This document shows positions 32,215 through 39,660 of a stretch of DNA of 47,192 bases, piece by piece. Positions within the stretch are counted from its first letter, which is position 1, and each line of letters starts with the position of its first letter. Both the position numbers and the translations under genes were made by a program. Source of the stretch: Candidatus Peribacteraceae bacterium. Lineage in GTDB: Bacteria > Patescibacteriota > Gracilibacteria > Peribacterales > Peribacteraceae. The notes beneath the pieces were generated by a model, which ran no database searches, was not told where the DNA came from, and saw nothing but the letters and a program-made list of their open reading frames with translations. Where the stretch lies: NCBI GenBank assembly GCA_030750465.1, contig JASMHZ010000001.1, positions 1 to 47,192 of the forward strand. Reading direction: 5' to 3'.

Positions 32215-33522
32215 ATGACCACTGCCACTATCCCCTCCCCAACCAGAACAATGACCTACCTTCCAGCCCTCAAAAAAACAGATCCAAAGATAAGGGATCT
32301 GATTTTGCAAGAAGAAAAACGCGAGTTTGAAAAACTAAGGCTGATTCCTTCCGAAAACTACGCTTCGCATGCAGTTAAGGAAGCAACAGGAGGCATATTT
32401 ACCAACAAGTACTCCGAGGGGTATCCGAATAAGAGGTATTACGAAGGTCAACAGCTTACGGATCAGGTAGAATCCCTCGCCCAAGAGAGGGCTAAGCAGA
32501 TTTTCGGAGCAGACCATGTCAATGTTCAACCGCACTCAGGAAGTCCTGCCAATATGGCATCATACCGAGCAGTACTTAAGCCGGGGGACACGATAATGGG
32601 GCTTAGCTTACCACATGGAGGCCACCTAACTCATGGCTGGAAAGCGAACTTTTCCGGATCACTTTACAATTCAGTTCCTTATGAATTGGATCCCGAAACA
32701 GAGATGCTGAATTACGATATGATTTTGAAGCAAGCACGTGAGTTCAAGCCTCAATTAATCATTGCAGGTTACACCGCATATCCAAGGAAGATTGATTGGA
32801 CCAAGTTCCGCGAGATTTGCGATGAAGTTGGAGCTAAGTTCCATGCAGATACTTCACATATCACGGGCTTAATTGCTGGAGGAGAACACGCAAATCCATT
32901 TCCAATAGCTGATATCGGAATCACGACAACTCACAAGACCTTGCGAGGCCCAAGAGGTGCAATGATTATGTGCAAAGAAGAAAATGCCGAGGCTGTGAAC
33001 AAAGCAATCATACCCGGAATACAAGGCGGACCTCATATTCACACAATTTCAGCTATTGCTGTAGCACTTCAGGAAGCTACCACTCCCGAGTTCAAGTCAT
33101 ACGCACAACAAGTTGTTAAGAACGCCAAAGCTCTTGCCGAAAGACTTCTAAGTCACGGCTTCAGGCTTGTTACAGGAGGTACGGATAATCATCTTATACT
33201 GATGGAAGTATTTGAGTCTAAGGGCATTCCAGGACGCGAAGCTTCCAAGGCACTAGATAAAGCTGGAATCGTGTGCAACTGCAATATGGTTCCGTTTGAT
33301 AAGAGGACTCCGTTCAATCCGTCGGGGATAAGAATTGGAACTCCGTCCATGTCTTCCAGAGGAATGAAAGAAACCGAGATGGAGAAGCTGGGCGATTGGA
33401 TAAATGAGGCGATCCAGAATGCAGAAGATGATGCGGTGCTTTCCAGAATAGCCGGCGAAGTAAAAGCTATGTGTGTACAATTCCCTGCCCCAGGTATAGA
33501 TCCAACAAAATGGAGTGAATAG
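32215..33522 (+). CDS. glyA: Serine hydroxymethyltransferase
   Basis: PLP enzyme interconverting serine and glycine with transfer of a one-carbon unit to THF. 435 residues. Motifs: LRLIPSENYAS, YPNKRYYEG, VNVQPHSGSPANM, DTSHITGLIAGG, and TTTHKTLRGPRGAM with the PLP Lys. It lacks no active-site block; bacterial enzymes begin nearer MTYLPAL, 12 codons into this frame (32251), so the true start could be either ATG. The 7-mer-type tract (33523-33606) begins directly at the stop. It follows the 5-FCL gene by 57 bases. Confidence 0.97.
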   Translation: MTTATIPSPTRTMTYLPALKKTDPKIRDLILQEEKREFEKLRLIPSENYASHAVKEATGGIFTNKYSEGYPNKRYYEGQQLTDQVESLAQERAKQIFGADHVNVQPHSGSPANMASYRAVLKPGDTIMGLSLPHGGHLTHGWKANFSGSLYNSVPYELDPETEMLNYDMILKQAREFKPQLIIAGYTAYPRKIDWTKFREICDEVGAKFHADTSHITGLIAGGEHANPFPIADIGITTTHKTLRGPRGAMIMCKEENAEAVNKAIIPGIQGGPHIHTISAIAVALQEATTPEFKSYAQQVVKNAKALAERLLSHGFRLVTGGTDNHLILMEVFESKGIPGREASKALDKAGIVCNCNMVPFDKRTPFNPSGIRIGTPSMSSRGMKETEMEKLGDWINEAIQNAEDDAVLSRIAGEVKAMCVQFPAPGIDPTKWSE

Positions 33523-33606
33523 TGAAAAGTGAAGAGTGAAAAGTTACTAAAGAGAACTCGATAATATTTAAAACACTTTTAACTTTTAACTTTTAACTTT
33601 ACACTT
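33523..33606. repeat. Inverted 7-mer arrays between glyA and the permease
   Basis: TGAAAAG-type 7-mers directly after the glyA stop face CTTTTAA 7-mers (about 33577-33598), then CTTTACACTTC. The arms are partly complementary. The unit differs from the CAATTGA type, but the arrangement is the same. Confidence 0.8.
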
Positions 33607-33611
33607 CATAT

Positions 33612-34826
33612 ATGCCTACTCTCAAACGCAGATTAACTCTTCCACTTTTCACTTTCTACGGTCTTGGATCTATTTTAGGTGCCGGTATCTATGCTCTTGT
33701 AGGGAAAGTTGCCGGTGAAGCTGGGATGTTTACTCCAATTTCGTTTCTGATCGCAGCTTCGCTTGCTGCTTTGACCGGATTTTCTTATGCGGAGCTTTCT
33801 TCGCGGTATCCAAAGAGCGGTGGCGAGGCGATTTATGTTTCAAAAGCATTTGGAATTAAGCAATTTTCAACTTTGATCGGACTTTTGGTCGTCTTATCCG
33901 CAATTGTTTCATCTTCCGCACTGATGAATGCATTCTTTGGCTATCTGGAAGTCTTTATCCCAGCCCAAAGAGACCTGACGATTATTATCGTTTCACTTGC
34001 AGCTGCCGGAATTGCTATTTGGGGAATCAAAGAGTCAGCTATGGCCGCAACAATTCTCACTCTAATAGAAATTGGCGGACTATTTATCATCATATGGGTT
34101 GGAAGACATGCACTTATGAGTTTCCCATCGCAATTTTCTTCCTTTGTACCTACATCGGATAGTGCAGTATGGGTCGGGGTCCTGACTGGAGCCTTTGTCG
34201 CTTTCTATGCGTCAATAGGATTCGAAGACATGGCTAATGTCGCCGAGGAAGTTAAAGATCCGCATAGAAACCTGCCTCTTGGGATAATGCTGGCAATTGT
34301 CGGTTCCACGCTTCTCTACTGCATTGTCTCTGTAGTTGCTGTCCTTAGCCTGCCGCCTGAAGTTTTAAGTTCAACAGATGCACCTCTTGCAATGGTTTAC
34401 GAGAATGCAACAGGATCAAAGCCTGTGATAATCACGTTTATAGGACTCTTTGCAGTCGCTAATGGAATATTGGTGCAAATTGTTATGGGTTCCAGGATTC
34501 TTTATGGGCTAAGCAAGAAAGATATGCTCCCTGACGTGCTCTCTAAAGTTAATTCAAAGACTCACACTCCAATTGTTGCAACAGGACTCGTGACTTTTGT
34601 AATTTTAGTCCTTGCACTGTGGTTCGATCTCTCCAGACTTGCTCAAATAACAAGTCTTATAGTCCTAATCATCTTCGCGATAGTTAACCTTGCTTGCATG
34701 AGAGTAAAACTTAAGGATCCACATCCCAAAGACGTGCAAACGTTCCCGTTTGTAATCCCTCTTTTGGGATTCGTCTCGATCGTTCTCTTCGTGATCTACA
34801 GAGCTTACATTTACTTCGGAGGATAA
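33612..34826 (+). CDS. APC-family amino acid permease
   Basis: A 12-helix secondary transporter of 404 residues. Helix 1 has the unwound substrate motif GLGSILGAGIYALVG. Helix 6 region reads TGAFVAFYASIGFEDMANVAEEVKDPHRNLP, core FYASIGFEDMANVAEE, a hallmark of the APC superfamily. The C-terminal helices are complete and the protein ends in YRAYIYFGG. Closest in character to cationic or neutral amino acid permeases; substrate undecided. An upstream 7-mer tract leaves 5 bases before the ATG. Confidence 0.93.
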   Translation: MPTLKRRLTLPLFTFYGLGSILGAGIYALVGKVAGEAGMFTPISFLIAASLAALTGFSYAELSSRYPKSGGEAIYVSKAFGIKQFSTLIGLLVVLSAIVSSSALMNAFFGYLEVFIPAQRDLTIIIVSLAAAGIAIWGIKESAMAATILTLIEIGGLFIIIWVGRHALMSFPSQFSSFVPTSDSAVWVGVLTGAFVAFYASIGFEDMANVAEEVKDPHRNLPLGIMLAIVGSTLLYCIVSVVAVLSLPPEVLSSTDAPLAMVYENATGSKPVIITFIGLFAVANGILVQIVMGSRILYGLSKKDMLPDVLSKVNSKTHTPIVATGLVTFVILVLALWFDLSRLAQITSLIVLIIFAIVNLACMRVKLKDPHPKDVQTFPFVIPLLGFVSIVLFVIYRAYIYFGG

Positions 34827-34905
34827 CTAATTAGTTAGACCATAACTGTCACCTCGTTTTATACAACTATTATTCTGGGGACAGCGACAACTTCTTGCTG
34901 GGTAT

Positions 34906-36939
34906 TCAATTATCAAGACAATGATCTTTGCATTGATCTAAGGCTTTCTTCGACATATCATCATCATTAACTAGACTGCCGCAAACTTCTCGTAGGCAAT
35001 CCTTGCATTTTGGATTGTCAGATTGCTTATGCTGATCAACACAAGAAACATATGGAGGATAAACATCAATGCAATGCTCCTTGCACTCTTCCATAGATTT
35101 ATCAGCACCATCCTTCTGGTTCTTATACTCTTCGCACATTTCTCCAAGGCATTCTTTGCACCTTGGAAGATTGGAATTACTGCCCTGCTCCACACATTCA
35201 TTATCATCATCGTCGTCTCCTTCGTCATCGTCATCATCTCCTTGAACTACAGGGCAAAGTTCTCCGGAGCAACAACAATCTAATCCTTTGGGCCCGTAGT
35301 CATCGAACCAGATTCCATCACAGTCGCTCTCTTTCGATTCAGAACATTGATACTCTCCCAAAGTTGGACATACGTCCCCCCATGGTACACATTCATCTTT
35401 GTAGCAAGTCTTGCCCGAAGCACAATCTTCATCCTCTTCACAACTACCACAATCTTCTTCGCAATTACACTCATCCTCGCCTTCATCGCATGTATCATTC
35501 CCGCAAGTAAGTTTTTCTACGCAAACACCTTCTGAACCATTTTTCGGAACTTCGCATCCCCATGGTCTTATCTTCAGATCATCGCAACAAAGCTTCGGCC
35601 CGGGAACACTATCGCCATACACAACCTCTCCCTTCTTTGCGCATGGGGTTTCTCCAACAATACTGAATGCATGTTCAGATGCTACTTCATCTAGCAATTC
35701 GCCTTTAGAATTCTTTATCAGTACCTTGTAATTATAAGTACCAGATTCATCTTCAGTAAACTTGCGCTTTCCGCTCCATTTGTAATTTGGCTCATCCTTC
35801 ATTGGCTTTTTCTCCATTGGAACGGTTACATAGACATCACCAGAAGTATTTTGAGTTATTCCATTATTATCAATGTAGAATTTCTGTTTAGCCAATATTT
35901 CAACTTCTGAATCTGAGGAAATATTCTTGATATTCGAAATACCAAAAGCTGCATAGGGCCCAACTTTTTTGCCCTGCAATGGTCCTATCTTGTGTATAAT
36001 TTTACCAATTTCGATTTCTACACATGCGCCATTTTCGCAACCATATTTGCAATCCTCTACATCCGATATTGGTTTATTACCGCTACATAAACCCTCTACC
36101 ACTTGATCACCATCACAGCTATCGGGTTGTTTCTTTATTTCCCCATTTTTATTGATTACCAATATATATCCAGCACCCTCTTTGTCGTCCCCGTCTGAGT
36201 CGTAGCACTTATATCGGCACTTATGGCATCCATCATCTGGCTTTTCGGGGCCAAGATCACATTGCTCATCGCCTTCTCTCTTTTTATTCCCACAATCTGC
36301 AACAGGCTTAAGAGGCCTAAGCATTACAGCATCTACAGTCATTTTTTGCCCGCTAGGCGCAAGAAGATAAACCCGCGTTTGTTTATTGGGATTCAAAACA
36401 AATGTAGATCCTATCTTCTTCCATTTTACACCGCCGTAATCTAGGTCGGATGGCGCGGAAGCTTGGCTAAATATTACATTTTTAACAAGATAATCCCATC
36501 TGTTTCTACTATTTTTGTGCAAAACGTAGGCACTTATAGTTTTTGAAAGCCCTTTGTTATTGGGCCATGTTACATACAATTCAAATTTCTGGTTATTTGC
36601 GGTTACAGGTACTCCCTTTTTCCAATCCCAATAAGCATAACCTCTTTCATTTACATAAGTAGTAGTCCTCTTTCTTGTCCTATAATTGTAACGCCTTCTT
36701 GCAGTCCTCTTTGGTGTAAAACTCATATGACTCTCTTTGTACCCACCTTTGACTGGATTCCATGTGTTTCCATATTTACGCAGATTTTTACTTAAATTAT
36801 CACCAATGGTGATGGACGATCCTTTAGTTGTACTTGTCTGGCCTACTAGATCGCCAGCAATCGGCACCAAAACTGGAACTACAAAAAGCGCAGCTGCGAC
36901 TACAGAGAGCAGGGCAAACTTTGTCTTGAATTCTGACAT
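34906..36939 (-). CDS. Secreted Cys-rich modular protein
   Basis: A 677-residue exported protein. The N-terminal signal or anchor is LLSVVAAALFVVPVLVPIAG. A first beta-type region (to about residue 200) contains repeated Tyr/Arg/Trp segments. From residue 215 Cys-rich modules follow (CGNKKREGDEQCDLG, CGNDTCDEGEDECNCEEDCGSC core CDEGEDEC, CASGKTCYKDEC) of the Myxococcus-type Cys repeat, with a beta domain near 330-440. The tail has two similar CxDC-type units (PRCKECLGEMCEEY and PKCKDCLREVCGSL). It is probably a surface or extracellular adhesion or binding protein stabilised by disulfides. Confidence 0.75.
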   Translation of the reverse strand: MSEFKTKFALLSVVAAALFVVPVLVPIAGDLVGQTSTTKGSSITIGDNLSKNLRKYGNTWNPVKGGYKESHMSFTPKRTARRRYNYRTRKRTTTYVNERGYAYWDWKKGVPVTANNQKFELYVTWPNNKGLSKTISAYVLHKNSRNRWDYLVKNVIFSQASAPSDLDYGGVKWKKIGSTFVLNPNKQTRVYLLAPSGQKMTVDAVMLRPLKPVADCGNKKREGDEQCDLGPEKPDDGCHKCRYKCYDSDGDDKEGAGYILVINKNGEIKKQPDSCDGDQVVEGLCSGNKPISDVEDCKYGCENGACVEIEIGKIIHKIGPLQGKKVGPYAAFGISNIKNISSDSEVEILAKQKFYIDNNGITQNTSGDVYVTVPMEKKPMKDEPNYKWSGKRKFTEDESGTYNYKVLIKNSKGELLDEVASEHAFSIVGETPCAKKGEVVYGDSVPGPKLCCDDLKIRPWGCEVPKNGSEGVCVEKLTCGNDTCDEGEDECNCEEDCGSCEEDEDCASGKTCYKDECVPWGDVCPTLGEYQCSESKESDCDGIWFDDYGPKGLDCCCSGELCPVVQGDDDDDEGDDDDDNECVEQGSNSNLPRCKECLGEMCEEYKNQKDGADKSMEECKEHCIDVYPPYVSCVDQHKQSDNPKCKDCLREVCGSLVNDDDMSKKALDQCKDHCLDN

Positions 36940-37002
36940 ATTTAAAGGGGAGTATTTGGAACAAGTGTAAGAAATTACTTACTATTAGCCAAATTATTAA
37001 TG

Positions 37003-37030
37003 TTGACTGTGTTAATCAAACATTCATAAT
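37003..37030 (+). promoter_or_regulatory. Promoter of the SNase lipoprotein gene
   Basis: TTGACT at 37003-37008 and CATAAT at 37025-37030, spacer 16. ATG 37038 is only 7 bases downstream, so the mRNA is probably leaderless. Confidence 0.65.
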
Positions 37031-37037
37031 ACAATTC

Positions 37038-37505
37038 ATGCTCGGGAAAAAATATATCATTTTATTTTCGCTACTCTTGGTAAGCTGTAGCACATCAAAA
37101 GCAATAGTTATTTCTGATGAATATAAAGTGATTCGAATTGTAGATGGAGATACTGCTAAAGTTAATTACGGAAACAAACCAGAGTATGTTCGTATTATTG
37201 GAATTGATGCTCCGGAGAAAGAGGAATGCTTTAGCAAAGAATCGACTGAGCGGTTGAATGAGCTAATTAAAGAAGAAACCGTGACACTCATATCTAAACC
37301 TGACGAAGATAGGGATAAATATAACAGATTGCTTAGATATGTAGTTGTTGGAGACAGAGATATCGGTGCAGAACTGATTAAAGGAGGATTTGCTAGAAAT
37401 TATCCATGGTTCCCCCACCCAAAACTTGATGAATATGGGACTTATGAAAGCAAAGCACGTGAAAATAATTTGGGCCTTTGGGCAGAGTGCGAAAACGACA
37501 ATTGA
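37038..37505 (+). CDS. Thermonuclease (SNase)-like lipoprotein
   Basis: A 155-residue exported nuclease of the staphylococcal nuclease fold. The signal peptide ends in lipobox LLLVSC. Active-site elements: IRIVDGDTAKV (Asp for Ca), RIIGIDAPEKEE with Arg and Glu-like acid, and DRDKYNRLLRYVVV with the second Arg. Near the C-terminus NYPWFPHPKLDEY and ENNLGLW fit the family. It would degrade extracellular DNA or RNA, a plausible nucleotide source for an organism with little biosynthesis. Its TGA stop (37503-37505) lies within an ACAATTGAC repeat unit. Confidence 0.93.
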   Translation: MLGKKYIILFSLLLVSCSTSKAIVISDEYKVIRIVDGDTAKVNYGNKPEYVRIIGIDAPEKEECFSKESTERLNELIKEETVTLISKPDEDRDKYNRLLRYVVVGDRDIGAELIKGGFARNYPWFPHPKLDEYGTYESKARENNLGLWAECENDN

Positions 37506-37618
37506 CCAGCCTTCGCCAAAGCTTCGGCTGGCAGGCACGCTTCGCTATCAACAATCAACGTCCAACTATTTTATATAATGGCAAGAGTTGATTGTTGATT
37601 GTCGATTGTTGACTGTTA
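37498..37618. repeat. 7-mer/hairpin composite between the SNase and 37599 genes
   Basis: GACAATTGACC, then a hairpin with arms CCAGCC and GGCTGG (37506-37531), CAACAATCAACG 7-mers, a TATATAAT-like spacer, then TTGATTGTTGATTGTCGATT 7-mers. It supplies the stop of one gene and the apparent start of the next. Confidence 0.85.
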
Positions 37619-38153
37619 TTATCACTCTCCTCTGAATCGCTTCCTGTTATTTGCCGGCTTGATGATGTTAACTGTTATTCCCGCAAGTGCGCGGACGGAC
37701 TGTGATACTGTAAAAGAAGAAGATGGGCGAGATGCTTATGAAATATGCAAAGCCAAAGAAGACGAAGATAAGGTTAAGGATGATATTAAGGATTTCGAGA
37801 AAGAAATGGAGGATGAACGTGAAAGAATTGAGGATTTTTATCAGGATCTCCTCGATAGGATTGAAGATAAGAAAAAGCGAATAGACCGGGATTTGGAGCG
37901 AAAAGAAGATGATGAGGATGATGAATATAGAGATATGAGAGATGACGATGCGGATAAGGATGAGTTAAGTCTGCAAAAACTTAAGCTCAAGGAAGTGCAA
38001 AATGAGCGTAAGGCAGCAAAGAAATACTTCGATACCTGGATTAAGATCATTAAATCAAGGGAGAAATATGAGGATTCTTTGATAGACCTCAAGGAAGTTG
38101 AATACGAGTACGAGAAGAGGGGCGGTGATACTGACACCATTAAGTGGTACTAA
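37599..38153 (+). CDS. Secreted acidic coiled-coil protein
   Basis: A 184-residue protein with signal peptide FLLFAGLMMLTVIPASA, then a mature part that is almost entirely charged helix (DIKDFEKEMEDERERIEDF and KKKRIDRDLERKEDDED). The only candidate start with a full signal peptide is TTG 37599, which lies in the repeat so that MSIVDCYY is repeat-encoded; ATGs downstream would cut the signal. Cys at DCDTV and YEICKA may form a disulfide. Structural or scaffold role possible; no family. Confidence 0.65.
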   Translation: MSIVDCYYHSPLNRFLLFAGLMMLTVIPASARTDCDTVKEEDGRDAYEICKAKEDEDKVKDDIKDFEKEMEDERERIEDFYQDLLDRIEDKKKRIDRDLERKEDDEDDEYRDMRDDDADKDELSLQKLKLKEVQNERKAAKKYFDTWIKIIKSREKYEDSLIDLKEVEYEYEKRGGDTDTIKWY

Positions 38154-38226
38154 ATATGGCTTACCATGTTAACTAAAAGTTACCCAATTGAACATCAATG
38201 AGTCCTTTGTCTATGCTCTAGATATC

Positions 38227-38268
38227 CTCTGCTTCTTTTGTTTCTTCTGATTCTTCTGCTTCTTAATT
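38227..38268. repeat. CTTCTGTTTCT-type short repeat tract
   Basis: Pyrimidine-rich units of about 9 bases (TTCTTCTGATTCTTCTGC), similar to the right arm at 13338-13402. Confidence 0.65.
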
Positions 38269-38403
38269 CGAGCTTGAATAAGCATCATAGCACCAATTTT
38301 TTTGACGTCATAAACCGTATACATTTTATACTCACAATACACACCCGAGCCCTAGTCTATGCCTAAAAGTTGCATGTTTTTTCTGTGGAAGTACACTTAT
38401 GTG

Positions 38404-38457
38404 ATTTGTCCCTAGCCTAATTCTTCCTCACCAATCTGGAAGGGACTAGGGACAAAT
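38404..38457. repeat. 12-pair inverted repeat
   Basis: ATTTGTCCCTAG (38404-38415) and CTAGGGACAAAT (38446-38457) are perfectly complementary, with CTTCC/GGAAG in the loop. It may be a hairpin RNA or a protein-binding palindrome; no T-run follows. Confidence 0.7.
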
Positions 38458-38498
38458 TCACCTCAAAGATTGACCCTTCAAACCACAGGTCGTTTACA

Positions 38499-38731
38499 AG
38501 AGCAGATGGGAGGGGAGCCACCCCTAAAAAACAAAAACAAATAAACATTCTCACCGCTTTTTTACTCCTCTCGAGGGACTAAAAGGCTACGAGATTTGTA
38601 ACTCATAGATAGATTCGCCTTTCACATTTTCCGCCCAGTCACGCTTACCTTCTACATTTTGGTACTTGCTGGGGATCTGGAAATTAAAAGGTAAGAAATT
38701 ATATCGGATGGCTCCCATCCTCTCTGCTCTG
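38499..38731. mobile_element. MITE-like unit with imperfect inverted ends
   Basis: The left end (AGAGCAGATGGGAGGGGAGC) and the reverse complement of the right end (AGAGCAGAGAGGATGGGAGC) share 24-26 imperfect bases. Inside, a minus-strand frame reads NFQIPSKYQNVEGKRDWAEN before stopping at about 38597, possibly the tail of a lost gene. No transposase lies inside. It could also be a structured RNA. Confidence 0.4.
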
Positions 38732-38972
38732 CGATGACGCTCCGTTTATGTGAGGTTGTTTTACGGGGTGCATCCACTTACTCCCCATGTATGCCTTCGC
38801 TTCGGCGATGTTTTGTGTACTGGTCGGGGACTTCGTTCGGTTGCGAGGAGAAACAAGAAACCTAAGCAAGGCAGGGATTCGAGGGCTCCTCCCCTTAGTC
38901 CGCATCCGCTTAATCCCGTCTCAGTTAGCCTACAGTGCTTCTGATAGTCGGAGGACGCGAGACAAAACAAAC

Positions 38973-39009
38973 ACAAAAAGGCCATTAAGTATACCTATGG
39001 TCTTTTTGT
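38973..39009. terminator. Bidirectional hairpin before the RAYT gene
   Basis: ACAAAAAGGCC (38973-38983) pairs with GGTCTTTTTGT (38999-39009) with one G-T pair, ending in T-runs on both strands. Confidence 0.5.
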
Positions 39010-39306
39010 TTATGGTACAGTTTTAGGCTTTATATGCCTCAGATTCATTATTCACAACATGGCACATTCCACATCGTTACAAATGCAAAAGATGGTATTC
39101 CTTGGTGTACATACGATGGCATTCCGGAAATATTGATTGATAATCTTGTGATGACAAGAAATATTCAGAAGGCGAGGATATTTGCGTTCTGTATACTGCC
39201 AGATCATATGCATGTTTTGATATGTCCGAGTGAACTGGGATTGAGTAAGTTTATGCAGTCATTCAAATGCAATAGCTCACGTGATGTCAGGCGACACATA
39301 TTGACC

Positions 39307-39336
39307 CGAAGCAGCGACGCCGGCGTCGCTGCTTCG
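39307..39336. repeat. 30-base perfect palindrome inside the RAYT gene
   Basis: CGAAGCAGCGACGCC followed directly by its complement. It is a multiple of three and keeps the reading frame. Confidence 0.9.
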
Positions 39337-39440
39337 ACTGACGATATATTTTGGCAAAAAGGATATTACGACGAACACATCAAATCATCTGCGCAACGAT
39401 CACGCGTCACCAGATACATTCGGAATAATCCTGTGAAGCT

Positions 39441-39552
39441 CCACGGCTTTGAAAGCCGTGGCTTCTAAAAGGTTCATAGAAATCTTGATGCGGAACCCTG
39501 CGTAGCCATTCAAACAACAAATACGCATTCATCTCCGGCTTAAAAGCCGGAG
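39441..39552. repeat. Two REP-like hairpins at the RAYT break
   Basis: CCACGGCTTT/AAAGCCGTGG (39441-39461) and CTCCGGCTT/AAGCCGGAG (39533-39552) face the same way around a 70-base spacer. The first supplies the last codons and stop of the truncated frame. Confidence 0.85.
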
Positions 39553-39660
39553 CGTACTGCGAAGCGGGGTTAATCACAAACTTGTAGATGATGTGACCAA
39601 ATGGCCTTGGATCTCCCTGCAATATCAAAACCTAATGGATGAAATGGATATTTGGCCTGA

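Larger units (their letters stand above)
38154..39033. other. 880-base repeat-rich gap
   Basis: No clear gene. It contains a CTTCTGTTTCT-type tract (38227-38268), a 12-pair inverted repeat (38404-38457), a 233-base unit with inverted ends (38499-38731), a GC-richer tract of short open frames on both strands (38740-38970) and a bidirectional hairpin with T-runs (38973-39009). I looked for tmRNA, RNase P RNA and SRP RNA signatures here and saw none. Confidence 0.6.

Noticed and set aside
34971-35535. Several plus- and minus-strand frames within the Cys-rich protein gene
   Set aside because: They are shadow frames over a long, coherent coding sequence with a signal peptide and ordered Cys modules.
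38375-38980. tmRNA, RNase P RNA or SRP RNA in the large gap
   Set aside because: No GGTTCGA-type T arm with a paired acceptor end, no RNase P core sequences and no GGAAG-type SRP loop in a proper stem were found on either strand.
38699-38985. Several short open frames on both strands of the 38.2-39.0 kb gap
   Set aside because: They overlap each other in all frames, lack start signals and family motifs, and are Arg/Ser/Pro-rich in the manner of non-coding GC-rich DNA.
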